From Ichthyophis bannanicus (Eukaryota > Chordata > Amphibia > Gymnophiona > Ichthyophiidae): a DNA stretch of 64,000 bases. Each line of letters opens with the position of its first letter. Position 1 is the first letter of the stretch. Shown in pieces: positions 1 to 10,344 of this stretch. The stretch lies in contig CM066043.1 of NCBI GenBank assembly GCA_033557465.1, positions 84,154,662 through 84,218,661 on the forward strand, in the 5' to 3' direction. The position numbers and the translations under genes were made by a program. The notes beneath the pieces were generated by a model. It did no database searches. It was given only the letters and a program-made list of their open reading frames with translations, and was not told where the DNA came from.

Positions 1-242
1 TTTGTTGGCCTTCTGCTCCATTAAGTTTCTAGCTCAGCTGGAAATTACCTCTATCTGCCTTTCTTTCACAACAGTGTAGGAGTTTTGCCCCTAATTTCTA
101 TCCATTTCTCCTGGCCCATTTATTACAGTCTTGGTCTTTTTTAAAACCCCAGGTGTTGGTGTTGTGTGGTGACTCCTTTCTCCTCCCTCATGATCGGGGC
201 AGATACATGCAAACAGCCATTTGCATATATCAAGATTTTATG
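1..242. other. unassigned sequence
   Basis: AT-rich DNA before the first recognisable repeat. No coding frame, terminal repeat or RNA-like structure could be supported. Confidence 0.4.
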
Positions 243-790
243 TACTAGATATGGTCTTTGGTGCGACCTCATTTGGAGTATAGTGTGCAATTCTGGAGAC
301 CGCACCTTCAAAAGGATGTGAACAGGATGGAGTCGGTGCAGAGGGTGGCTACTAAAATGATTAGTGGTCTTCATTATAAAGCATATGAGGACAGACTGAA
401 GGATCTTAATATGTACACCTTAGAGGAAAGGCGGGATAGAGGTGATATGATTGAGATGTTTAAATACCTCCATGGCATAAATGTTCAGGGAGAGAGCCTC
501 TTTCAATTGAAAGCAAGTTCTGCTATGAGGGGACATGGAAGGAGGGTGAAGGGAGATAGATTCAGGAGTGATATGCGGAAATATTTCTTTACGGAAAGAG
601 TGGTGGGTCCGTGGAATAGTCTCCCAGTGGAGGTGGTAGAGATGAGGACAGTAACTGAATTCAAAAAAGCATGGGACAAACACAGAGGATCTCTAAAGGT
701 AAAAAGGGGACTGTTGTAGTTGTTGATATGGAAGGACAGACTAAATAGGCCATGTGGTCTTTTTCTGTCGTCATATTTCTAAGTTTCTAT
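243..790 (+). mobile_element. CR1 LINE 3' end, family A (5'-truncated)
   Basis: The plus strand encodes the C-terminal part of a CR1-type ORF2, after the reverse transcriptase core. Recognisable pieces are RPHLEYSVQFWRPHLQKD near 270, LEERRDRGDMIEMFKYLHG near 425 and WNSLPVEVVEMRTVTEFKKAW near 610. The frame stays open to about 717. A short 3' UTR ends in an ATTTCTAAGTTTCTATG-type tail, as expected for CR1, which primes on short direct-repeat tails rather than poly(A). The same family, named A here, recurs at 4765-4906, 8663-9930 and 41405-50870. No target duplication is evident. The piece is a dead 5'-truncated copy. Confidence 0.88.
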
Positions 791-1330
791 GTTTGTATGG
801 TAGATATATCACCATCAGCATCGGAAACATGGTAACTTCACAAGTGACTGTGTGACCATATAGTGCCCCTTTTCTGTCAGAAGAGCCACCAAGGTTGCCA
901 AGGTCAATGGAAGGAGTGGAAGAGATGGGTGCTGCCATTTTCATCCTGCTTCTGGCCTAGGATTGTAGCTTTCTTCTGTCTTTCCAGAGCTCCCCCAGTG
1001 CAATAACAGCAGTCAAAGTAAGCTCCAATATGGTTTTCCCGTGTGGCTGATTTCCTCATCAGAGGGGACTTCTTTCCTGACTGCCAGGGGTGCTGTTCAG
1101 TCCTGCAATTGTCCTGATGGTCTTTTAATCTAGCCACTGGTTTCTAGTGCGTTTTTAGCACTAAGCATTCTGCTGAAAGCATATATGTTTGTTTATATAT
1201 GGTCTAGAAACCTGAAAATTAGCCAGTGTATGTATAGATTGAATATGTTATGTTATGTAATATTACATAAAAAGTTTCTTTCAGGGGAATTTCTCCAATG
1301 GTTAGTTTTGCACATACTATGGCAGTCATG
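791..1330. other. unassigned sequence
   Basis: About 540 bases of AT-rich sequence. Short open frames here have no recognisable motif, and I see no terminal repeats. Confidence 0.4.
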
Positions 1331-1339
1331 AACCTCATT

Positions 1340-2225
1340 TCTAAGCCAAGGTATGTAGAGTATGATCTCAGTCTCTCAAATTTACTGCTAATTCTCGGTG
1401 TAGTACTAGCATTGTACCAAAGAGAGTCTCCCTCTGGAGTTCGTAAGATGTAACATGTATGGGTAATTTATGAAGGTGCGCTTGGAAATTCCTCTTAATC
1501 AAGGCTGTGGTATCCAACATGATAGGAAATATCTCGGTATCTTTCTGCCACATTTTCTTGGTCTCTGACTGTATTTCTTGGTACTTGAAGATTTTCTCGC
1601 TGTCAACGGGATTCACAGAATAATTCCTTGGGACCGACACCTCTATAATCAATGCCATTCTGGTAGTGTTCTCCTTTACCACTATGTCCAGCTTCCTTGC
1701 ATCCAGCTTTTTATTGGTTGGAATGGGAGTATTCCAGGTGATCATAACCTCTTCATTCTCTGTAAAGTTCTGAAGTCGTGATCTCAGTGCTTTTCTGGGA
1801 CAGTGATGTAGTGTTTAGAGCTGGGGTGGCCAACTCCAGTCCTAGTGCACCACGATCCAACCTGTTTTTCAGTATGCCCCTAATGAATATTCATGAGGTA
1901 TATTTGCATCCACTGCCTCACAATGTATACAACTATCTCATGAATATTCATTAGGGACATCCTGAAAACCAGGCTAGATCGTGGTGCACTGGGACCAGAG
2001 TTGGCCACCCCTGGTTTAGAGTTTCCAGAGGGTGAGGCATGTAAATCTTATTGCGCCTTTCTGCATGAAAATTTTCTGTCATTAAAACTTCACAGCCAGT
2101 TATGAGGTGAGTCACTATTTCCAGCTCTTTCTTACAGAATTGACATATGTCTGTTTTGCCAATTTTTTCATTGCTCGGTGTAAATCCGCTGTCCTGGGCT
2201 GCAACTATCTCAACCATTGGTTTCA
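1340..2225 (-). pseudogene. R2/R4-type LINE ORF C-terminus (zinc finger plus restriction-like endonuclease)
   Basis: Read on the minus strand from 2217, the sequence first gives a CxxC-x8-H-x4-C knuckle (CQFCKKELEIVTHLITGC) followed by a conserved AERRNKIYMPHPLE-like segment. It is then interrupted by the MITE at 1821-2013. It resumes with an open frame at 1745-1368 containing KKLDARKLDIVVKEN, ALIIEVSVP and an EKIFKYQEIQSETKKMW segment. In site-specific and R4-like LINEs this order (CCHC, then a PD-(D/E)xK nuclease of the form KPDIVV...LIDVAVP...KY.DL..E..RMW) is the C-terminal nicking endonuclease. Here the usual PD is LD and the following acidic residue is E in IIEVSVP. The RT is absent. 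I infer an R2-superclade LINE, possibly the R4/Rex6 group. Confidence 0.7.
1821..2013. mobile_element. 193-bp hAT-type MITE with perfect 8-bp TSD
   Basis: The element begins CTGGGGTGGCCAACTC and ends with the near-complement GAGTTGGCCACCCCTG. It is flanked by identical 8-bp copies of GTTTAGAG at 1813-1820 and 2014-2021. Much of the interior is self-complementary, for example CTAATGAATATTCATGAG against CTCATGAATATTCATTAG. It has no coding capacity. Eight-base target duplications and CAGGGGTGGCCAAC-like ends are typical of hAT transposons, so this is a non-autonomous copy. It sits inside the restriction-like-endonuclease LINE fragment and is therefore younger than it. Confidence 0.92.
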
Positions 2226-2890
2226 GTTCATATGGGCAGTGTAAATATGCTTATATACATGCAGCATACACGTTGACAGTGTGCTGTGTCTAACTGCTGT
2301 ATGTCCATACGAGACAGGATAATTGAACGAGGGCCAGGGAATATTCAGAGTTTGTGACTGTGCATCCTCTGCTTCATGGAGAAAGCTGGGAATTCATCTA
2401 TTGAAGTCTGCTGTGGAAACTGCCAGAGAAAGGAAAAACAGAAGACACCACTTATTTCGCTAATTGCTGTTTATTTCATGTGCAAAGAATGGTGCTAATT
2501 AACAAGCTCCCAATTAAGACAAATTGCATGTGGGAAAAATAGATATCACTGCCAAGCCTCCATTGAGCCCCAAGTAAAACAGATCAGGGTGCTTGTCAGT
2601 AGAGGAGCTGGTCACATGCATGCCAGGTGAAGGCAGCATACAGAGTGCTGGCTGGCTTTAGCAGGAACGGGATACCACACACCGTGTGCTGCCATTGGTG
2701 CTCCTGCTAATGAATCGGGCATTGTCACAGGAGTCCTGCTATGAACAATTTAAGTTTACATAAAGCAGTGTGATCACATTAGTCTATTTGAGAGAAGAGA
2801 AACAAAGGCTAATAAATAAAACTAAACAAGCCCACCCCCCTCTAAAAAATATAAGATGATACCAGGTCAGAACAGAATAAGCTTTCTAAC
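2226..2890. other. unassigned sequence
   Basis: No repeat family or coding frame recognised. AT-rich, low-complexity stretches only. Confidence 0.4.
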
Positions 2891-2892
2891 TC

Positions 2893-3016
2893 AATAATTC
2901 TACTGCTTGTTACTTTCTGATCTGGGAAAACATTGATAGTCTGAAGGGGAAAGATAGAGTAGATGGGGTGGGAACAGTTGATATGTGATCAGAAAATGAC
3001 AAGCAGTAGAATTATT
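2893..3016. repeat. inverted repeat, 30-bp arms
   Basis: Arms 2893-2922 and 2987-3016 are complementary over 30 bases with two mismatches (AATAATTCTACTGCTTG against CAAGCAGTAGAATTATT), around a 64-base spacer. No flanking duplication was found. It may be the remnant of a MITE or a local inverted duplication. Confidence 0.75.
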
Positions 3017-3139
3017 TTTAGAAAGCCCGGAATTTTTCTTAAATTTCATAAACTTGTAGCTCAAATCTTGAAGGCCCCCAGGAGTGTTTAAATGCCAAGG
3101 CTTCCTCATCGTCCATGCATCCACCCCCCCCCCCCCAAA

Positions 3140-3402
3140 AAAAACCACCTCCACCCTAAGAATGCAGCTCATTTCATCTCTCCCCCTTTTCAAATCCATG
3201 CTAAAGGCTCACCTCTTTCGGATCTTAATTTTTTGTTCTCCTTCTGTCTCATTACCCTTCCTACTGTACCCTTGTTCTCATCTATTGTACTGTCAGTCTT
3301 GATTAGATTGTGAGCTCTGAGCAGGGGCCGTTTTTTATATGTGTCTGCACAGTGCTGTCTATGCCTTGTAACGCTATACAAATGATTAATAGTAGTAGTA
3401 GT
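3140..3402 (+). mobile_element. L2-like LINE 3' end
   Basis: After a C run and an A run (3121-3144), the plus strand encodes a short FKSMLKAHLFRI-like segment near 3190, typical of the last residues of L2/L3 ORF2. A 3' UTR follows with the widely shared AGATTGTGAGCTCTGAGCAG phrase, ending in a (TAG)n repeat at 3391-3402. The copy is severely 5'-truncated and non-coding. Confidence 0.7.
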
Positions 3403-4060
3403 GTTTCAGACTTTTCAGACCATGAAGTAAAATGGCTGTATGTCTTTGGTTTTCTTTCCCCGACAAATTTAACAAAAACTTCAAGATAGTTTTAATAGTA
3501 AGTTTTTGGGGTTATTTTTAAAAATGATTTCCAGCTAATTTGTTGAAATTAGTGCAGTCCTGTGTTTTCACTTCCTTTCTTCCAATCATGAAAGACAAAC
3601 AAATGGATGTTGTACTACCTAAATGGCCACATATAACACCAAGTGGAACATTCCCATCTCTTTTCTGGTGGCGCTTCAATTGGCTACTAGTAGAATGCTT
3701 TGTGGCTCATGGTTCATCTTTTCATGCAGAGAGTCTAGTTTAATTAAGGGATAGGATAAGAAAATACAATTCTTCGAGGATCTTGTGGTCAAGTCAGGGA
3801 TGAGATTTGGTGGTTCTGTCTGTAAAGATTTTTTGATGGGTGAAAACCTGGACTAGATCATTTACTATAGCATTTCTGAGTATACAGAATAAGTTCCTAG
3901 CTGAAATCAAGAGCAACCTGATTATGGTCTGTTCTGTGGAAGGTTAAAAACATGATTCTTCCCTTAGTAGGCGTGAACTGCTGTTATTTGTAAACTTATT
4001 CTGGGAAACTGAAGGGGCAGTTGGAGAGGTAAGTGATTTTATTGTTAGATCAGACGATCA
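3403..4060. other. unassigned sequence
   Basis: No recognisable element or gene. Single short frames only. Confidence 0.4.
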
Positions 4061-4764
4061 GGGCTGGCTTGAGAGATGAACTAGTGAGGCACTGATGCAG
4101 GGCACACCACATAGGGGTGCGAAAAGACTGGCTTGCTTCCAGCCTGTGCTTTGCCTCCCTAGCCATGGCTGTGTTAAACATTAACACAGCCTTGGGAGCA
4201 TTTGCTTTTGCTCCTGCGGCTGTATTAATGCTCAGTACAGCAGTGGGAGCATTTGCTTTTGCTCCTGTGACTGTGCTAATGTGAGAATAGCACAGTCACA
4301 GGAGCAAAGCTAAAGGCTCCCGCAGCTGTTTTAATGTTCAGTACAACTGGGGGAACATTTTGCTCCCATGGCTGTATTAATGTTTAATAAAGCCATGGGA
4401 GCAAAAACTAATGCTCCTGCAGCTGTGTTGCTGCAGTGAGAGGGAAAGGGGAGGGGTGGATGATGCTGGAGCTGTGGGGAGGGGCCAAGAACTGTGCTGG
4501 GGGCTTGAAATGGGCTGCTATTGGAGCTGGGGGAACTGGGACTGGGCTGATACGTGGACTGGGAGTGGGCTAACACTGGGAATGGGGGGCTGGGATTGGA
4601 AACAGGCTGATACTGGGGCTGGGGGGCTGGCTGATACCAGGCCTGGGAACTGATGCTGGCATGGGCTGATACTGGAAATGGGGGCTGGGACTGGAAATGC
4701 ACTGATGCAGGGACTAGGGGGCTGACCGATACTGGCAATGGGCTAATTCTGAGAATGGGACTAT
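4061..4764 (-). mobile_element. partial hAT family copy with hairpin array and GC-rich minisatellite
   Basis: The left end CAGGGCTGGCTTGAGAGA matches the CAGGG-type termini of the hAT element at 18627-23681. Bases 4165-4400 contain several hairpins, including CTCCTGTGACTGTGC paired with GCACAGTCACAGGAG around 4261-4304. Bases 4440-4760 are a decayed array of GGGCTGGGACTGGAAATG-like units. This is the reverse complement of the minisatellite inside the 18627-23681 element, so this copy lies on the minus strand relative to it. The other terminus is missing because a CR1 tail begins at 4765. Confidence 0.65.
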
Positions 4765-4906
4765 CTGAATTCAAAAAAGCATGGGACAAACACAGAGGAT
4801 CTCTAAAGTCAAAAAGGGGCTGTTGTAGTTGATGATATGGAAGGACAGACTCGATAGGCCATGTGGTCTTTCTCTGTCGTCATATTTCTATATTTCTATG
4901 TTTCTA
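4765..4906 (+). mobile_element. CR1 family A 3' tail fragment
   Basis: This is nearly identical to 655-795: the GAATTCAAAAAAGCATGGGA segment, the GGACAGACTCGATAGGCCAT segment, then an ATTTCTATGTTTCT tail. Only about 140 bases survive, which is extreme 5' truncation. Confidence 0.88.
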
Positions 4907-6305
4907 AAACAATTCAAAATCTTCATCTATTGCAACAGAATGACTTCAGAAATGTCTGTCAAGCCCTCATCACTCCAATATTTGACTATGCAAAAATAAT
5001 TTACCAGGGGCTACCAAAAGCCTCTTTATGAGCACACATTACAGCGGTGCTAAGGCAGCTACCGATCCATATGAGAGTCAAATATAAAGTCTCCCTGACC
5101 ATCTTTAAACCTTCCACAGCCTTTCAGCGGATATCCTTCGGCGCCTTATTCACGTACCTCTCAACAACAGATCAAGGAGAAAAGCCAGCCTCATTCTTTT
5201 GCTCCAACCTCTCCACCTACAGCAGAGCCTTCTCCTTCTGTGCCCCCACTATCTGGAACTCCCTCACCCCAGACATATGATCACTATGGGACATTGTGAA
5301 ATTTTGTCACAAACTAAAAACCTGGAACATATTGGATCAGACACTTGGCTCCCCATGAATCATTCCCACCCTCCAGAGTTCCCACTATGTTCCCTGCTCC
5401 CCTCCCTGTTACCCCTGTAGATTTGAACCATATATAATAACTTTCTCTCATTATTGCCTGCTTTGTTTAAATGTTAAACGTTAAGGGCCCAATTCAGTCT
5501 CGGACGTTGATCCCCCTTTGTACGTCCGGTCTGAGCTGGATGTACAGAGGGGATCACGATTCTGATCCCATGGGGCACGCAATTCAGTCTGGCCTGCATG
5601 TGCAGGACTGTCCCTGGCTAACTCAGTCAAGGCTCTTCAATGGAGCCACAGCGCCATGGTGTCATGCTGCCATGGCACCACAGTTCCATTGAAGTGCAGC
5701 TATGCCGACTGCCAGAAATTAGAGCTAATTCCCTGCAGCCTGACCCATGATCTGACCTCCTGTGGCCAGGGTCAGGCTGCTTGGAATGTCCTCTGGCCTT
5801 CCTGCCCCATTCACACCCCGGCATTTGACAAATGATGTGTCCAGGGAAGTTATTCCACCTTCAAGGTGGAATAACTTTCCCACACGTCCCCAGCCCTGGA
5901 CATACAGGGCCAACACTAGAATCGGCCCTGTATGTCCAGGGCCAGTGACTGCCAAGACTCCACCCAGACTCCGCCCCCAATCTGCCCCTTCCTCATCCTG
6001 CCCAACTTCCCCACACAACCAGCGAGGAAGTTAGTTGCGGCTGGGTGAAAGCACGAATAGCGGGAATGGACGACCCATTGGGCTGTCCATTCCCGCTATT
6101 CGTGGCACAGAATAACACCCTAAATGTTAATACCCATCCCTGCCATTACATTACTCCTGTTCACATGTTATAACCACTAGTTTTACCTGTTAAAATTTAA
6201 TTCATTTATTCACGTTCCATGTAATGTTATACTTGTTCCCTGTACACCGCTGTGACTGGTAGATACAGAGGTATAAAAAGTTGCCAAATAAATAAATATA
6301 TACTG
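4907..6305 (+). mobile_element. L2 LINE 3' region, interrupted
   Basis: Bases 4907-5280 give decayed L2 ORF2 C-terminal motifs on the plus strand: ALITPIFDYAKIIYQGLPKA near 4960, YKVSLTIFKPSTAFQ near 5075 and SRAFSFCAPTIWNSL near 5220. An AT-rich 3' UTR follows, split by the Harbinger-like element at 5485-6120. The UTR resumes at 6121 and ends at 6240-6305 with an imperfect stem-loop and GGTATAAAAAGTTGCCAAATAAATAAAT, the L2 tail form seen again at 25030-25120 and 41245-41300. Multiple frameshifts make it non-functional. Confidence 0.78.
5485..6120 (+). mobile_element. non-autonomous Harbinger-like element made of consecutive hairpins
   Basis: The 636-bp element starts GGGCCCAATTC and ends GAATAACACCC, with TAA on both sides (5482-5484 and 6121-6123). 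This fits the 3-bp TTA/TAA target site of PIF/Harbinger transposons. Inside are at least four separate inverted repeats: GATCCCC...GGGGATC around 5508-5555, GTTATTCCACC/GGTGGAATAAC at 5849-5875, CCCTGGACATACAGGGCC/GGCCCTGTATGTCCAGGG around 5893-5943, and CGAATAGCGGGAATGGAC with its complement at 6053-6104. There is no transposase. Relatives lie at 12519-13157, 52643-52785 and 59607-60223. The superfamily assignment rests on target site and end sequence only. Confidence 0.75.
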
Positions 6306-6610
6306 TATTAAGTGTGCTATCTATATGAATAGTGACAGAGGATACACAGATTAAGTTAACTGGGAGGGTGGCATTTAGGAAGCCAGTGGGCTGAAAATTT
6401 ACCCCTGTTTGTGCAGCTTGCATTGTAAGATTGGACCCGGGGGGAGGGGGAAGGCGCAAAAGCAAAAGTTGGCTCAGGGTACAACAGCCCCTTGAGCCAG
6501 CCCTGCAGAAGATAATCTGTTGATCGACTTTGTTTGTTTTTAATTTTAGGTGAAGCTAATAATGAAAAGTAGGTTGGATTGTGCAGAGATGGTACTGTAT
6601 TATGTGACCT
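6306..6610. other. unassigned sequence
   Basis: No identified repeat. Ends at the 6611-6627 target duplication of the neighbouring L1 derivative. Confidence 0.35.
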
Positions 6611-6627
6611 TATAATGAGATTATTAT

Positions 6628-8204
6628 TTTGTTTTTTAATTTTATTTTTAATTGGCATTTATATGATGTACATTCAGGCATACACTTAAATGAAAAAGAC
6701 AATGGCATCCCATATAATGCAAAAAACAAGGAAACTAAATTGTTCAATAGAAAAGAAAAAGCCATTCCAAATTAGACCACAAATGAGGAAGGGAGCCTCG
6801 GAAAATGACACAATATAGTAGGACCACAAACCGGTATCCTAAAATAGAAGGAAAAACTACATGAACAGCAGAGCAAGACTTATACATCAGCCGAAGGGGA
6901 TGCTACTACCACCTCAGGCCCTTCCCTAGCAACCATGAATTCCAGGAGTTGCTTGGGCTCAAAATAAAAAAGGAAATGTTTATCTTTATAGGAATTATAA
7001 CGGCTGCCACCAAGCCACATACGCTGTCATCAAGGACAAAACCTGAGTCTAATCTCAAGAAATTCCTTCCTCCTTAGTTGGGAGGATGAGAGAGATCGGG
7101 GAAAATGTGGACATGAGAGCCCAGGAAAAACTCTCTGAAATTCCTGAAATAAGAATGAAGAATTATAGTTTTGTAAGATTCCAGTGCTAGAGCAACGAGC
7201 AGGTTAGTCCTCTTCGTAACTACCTCAAGAGAGCTTTCTAAGAACCTGGTAACGTCCCCATCTGCCTCCAAAACAGTCCCAAGACCATCACCATGTTCAC
7301 AAGAACCCAGAGACAAGTACTTACTGGTCCTGGGTCAGGAAAGGAAGATGTTCCTTAGGGCTCTTCAAGACCTTACAGAAATACTTTCTCACCATCTCTG
7401 GGGAAACAGCACTGGATACTTAGGAAAATGTAACAGTCTAAAATTATTTTTACAAGTCTGATTATCCAGGTATTCCATCTTCCTAGCCAACAGAATCTTC
7501 TCTTTAATCTGGGAAACGTGTGACTCACGAAGCTGTCCAATTTCACTCTGTAACAGAGATCATTCCTGCCTGTTGCTATTGAATCCTGGAAGCTTTGGAA
7601 AAAGTCTTGCTTTACTTGAGAGAGTTCATTACTCACAGTCCCCATAACTAATGACAAGGAAGTAATCAAGGCAGTTATCACATCCCATAGTGCCTCAAAT
7701 GTAATCACTGCAGGTCTCACCACTTCCCCTGTGACTGGGAGCTGCACTCCTCAAGAACCTGCCAGTTGTGTCTGACCCAAATCAGACAATGAAGACCCTG
7801 TTGCCATTCCAGCAAGACAGAGCCTGAAGGTAGCATCAAAGTCGCCAATGAGCCCTCTTCACTTCCACAAGATGGCATGCTAGTTAGCATGCTGCTGGGG
7901 AAGCACTACACCAGTTAGCTGATCACTTACAGGTGAAATGGGGGTGGGGGGCATGCTGCTTGGGGGAAAGCCAAACCCCTGACGTGTTCAGTGAAGCAGA
8001 GAATTCACTCTGCTCCATCGTCGAAGATGCCACTCTAGTCCTTTGACCAGCAGCAGTAGATAATGCCAAGCTCAAGGGTAGGCTGGCCTGCTTACGCTTT
8101 CTCTGTCCCATCAGGGCAGATCCAGGGTAAGTAAAAAAATGCTAGTTAAGGAAGATCATAGCAAGGCAGCCATAGGAACAGCTTCCTGCCACCATCTTGT
8201 CCCC
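6628..8204 (-). mobile_element. ORF1-only L1 derivative (HAL1-like), antisense
   Basis: Read on the minus strand, the element starts at 8204 with GGGGACAAGATGGTGGCAGG, an L1-like 5' end. It passes through a degenerate ORF1 (a coiled-coil-like ITSLSLVMGTVSNELSQVKQ segment near 7640 and a FEPKQLLEFMVAREGPE-like C-terminal segment near 6920) and ends in an AT-rich tail at 6628. No ORF2 sequence is visible, so it resembles half-L1 elements that mobilise with ORF1 only. Flanks 6611-6627 and 8205-8220 match over about 15 bases (TATAATGAGATTATTAT against TATAATGGGATTATTT), a plausible target duplication. Frameshifts are frequent. Confidence 0.65.
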
Positions 8205-8220
8205 TATAATGGGATTATTT

Positions 8221-8662
8221 TTAAAGATGATTTATTGATGGTGATCTTCTATTGAGTATGAGTTTGTATTACAACAATGATATATTGATACTGAGGAGCA
8301 TAGTTTATTGATGGATGCTGACAAACCAAGCCTTGTTGTTTTTGAATGCTAGAGTTAACAGTACAAGTTTTTATTTTGTTGAGCCACCTCTAATTTCTTC
8401 TGTGAGTGAATTGCAGTGCCTATAACACTTGGCATGCCGTTGAATTGCATGAGACTAAAATACAGGCAGGAAGGAGCCGATATGAACGAGGTTGTTCAAT
8501 CCCATGAATCTAATCTGATCTAATCTTCCATTTATTACACATGTTTATACAAATACATTAAGTCAAATCAAGTTGCATTGCATTAAAATAAATGTTGATT
8601 CAGCAGTTTAATAATGAACAATGCAGAGTAGTATATCAGTGTACATAAAAATAATATATGAT
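8221..8662. other. unassigned sequence
   Basis: AT-rich, with no coding frame or known repeat recognised. Confidence 0.4.
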
Positions 8663-9930
8663 GATATAGAAACATAGAAACATGATGGCAGAAAAAGACC
8701 ACATGGCCTATCTAGTCTGCCCTTTCAACAACTACAATAATGCCCTTTTTTCCTTTAGAGATCCTCTGTGTTTGCCCCAGGCTTTTTTGAATTCAGATAC
8801 TGTCCTCATCTCTACCACCTCCACTGGGAGACTATTCCATGCATCTATCACTTTCTGTAAAGAAATATTTCTGCATATTACTCTGAGTCTATCCCCTTTC
8901 ACCCTATGTCCATTGGTAGCAGAGCTTGTTTTCAATCGGAAGAGACTCTTCTCCTGTGCATTTATGCTATGGAAGTATTTAAACATCTCTATCATATCTC
9001 CCCTATTCCGCCTTTCCTCTAAAGTATACATATTAAGATCTTTAAGTCTGTCCTCTTATACTTCATAACGAAGACCACTAACCATTTTAGTAGCCATCCT
9101 TTTGAAGGTGCGGTCTCCAGAATTGCAAATAATACTCCAAATGAGGTTGCACCAGAGACTTTTATACAGAGGCATAATCACCTCCTTTTTTCTGCTAGCT
9201 ATTCCTCTCCTTATACACCCAAGCATCCTTCTGGCTTTCACAGTCACCTTTTCTACCTGTTTAGCTACTTTAAGATCATCAGACACAATTACGCCCAGGT
9301 CCCGCTCTTCTTTCGTGGACATAGGTCCCTCACCCCCTACACTGTACTTCTCCTTTGGATTTTTATTTTTATTTTATTTTATTTAGTATACATTTGTATA
9401 CCGCTACTTCCAGCGATCAGCAGCAGTTTGATTACAGATTGGAAATTGTCAAATTATGACAGGAAATTTTTGAGGTATAAACACATTGATTAGACAGGAA
9501 AGCACAGCACACAGAGAACTATTTTACAGGGAACATGGGCTATGGAGGGTTAAGTGGCTTGCCCAAGACCATAAGGAGCACCTGTGGGACTAGAAACCCC
9601 AGTCCTTCCGGCCCAAGGTTGCTGTCCTCTAGTGGGATTTGAACCCCCGACCTTCCGGCCCGAAGTACCTTGCCCCAACCACTAGGCCACTCCTCCACTC
9701 CATGCAGCTGAAATCATGACCCTGCATTTTTTAGTATTAGCTGCTAAATTCTAGACCATTCTTCAAGCTTAGCTAGATCCCCTTCTCATGTTATCTACTC
9801 TTTCCTGGGTGTCTACTCTATTGTAGATTTTGCTATCATCCACAAACAAGCAAACCTTACCTGACAGCCCTTCCGCAATATCACTAACAATATCATCTAT
9901 ATAGAAATACATGACTATAAATATATATAT
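8663..9930 (-). mobile_element. CR1 family A, antisense, interrupted by a SINE
   Basis: The 3' tail reads TAGAAACATAGAAACATGAT at 8667. The minus strand then encodes the C-terminus upward: MYTLEERRNRGDMIEMF near 9020, CNSGDRTFKRMATKMVSG near 9090 and STKEERDLGVIVSDDLKV near 9310. The RT motif survives as VCLFVDDSKIYNRVD near 9850, where the usual FADD is FVDD. The copy is split at 9358-9699 by a tRNA-derived SINE and ends about 9930. It is 5'-truncated and mutated. Confidence 0.85.
9358..9699 (-). mobile_element. tRNA-derived SINE with L2-like tail
   Basis: On the minus strand the 5' end (near 9699) is a tRNA-like head. A box A-like TGGCCTAGTGG is followed by a box B-like GGTTCAAATCC, the two RNA polymerase III internal promoter elements. 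The body contains a GGGCAAGCCACTTAACCCTC phrase resembling MIR/CORE-type SINE bodies. The 3' end is a GCGGTATACAAATGTATAC stem region followed by (AAAT)n. Two more copies lie at 31531-31826 and 54049-54282. The tail resembles the ends of the L2 copies in this window, which suggests L2 as the mobilising partner. Confidence 0.82.
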
Positions 9931-10344
9931 GTAACTTCTTACCAATGTATAGTCCTTGTAGTGTCTGTACTTGCTGCTTGGCAGGCAATGGTCACAACCA
10001 TCCAAGAGCAATGCAAGCTTTCAGACTTTATTCTTGGGAAAATGGAACGGGCTCTTTGAACAGGACCAATAGACAATGGATGGCCTGTGGCACTTAAAAC
10101 TCCACTCATGCCTCTTGCTTTCTCAACTAACTGAGTTCAGGCCAGAATGTATGTTCTTAACCAAAGGGTTTTCTCAAAGAACTTTAAGGACACTGATGAA
10201 ATAAGAACAACTGGCAGACGCAACACAACAGAACTATATTACAAGCAGTTAACTCCTTTTTCTTTCTCTCAAAATATGTTACAAGAGCCAAACTTAACCT
10301 CACCAAGTGAGCAAATTTGCAACATAATAACACAGTAACTGATG
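9931..10344. other. unassigned sequence
   Basis: No repeat or gene recognised. A 63-codon frame at 10147-10338 has no recognisable motif. Confidence 0.35.

Noticed and set aside
9640..9699. tRNA gene suggested by box A and box B motifs
   Set aside because: The tRNA-like head is followed by a SINE body and AAATA tail and recurs at 31.8 and 54.3 kb; it cannot form a proper mature tRNA.
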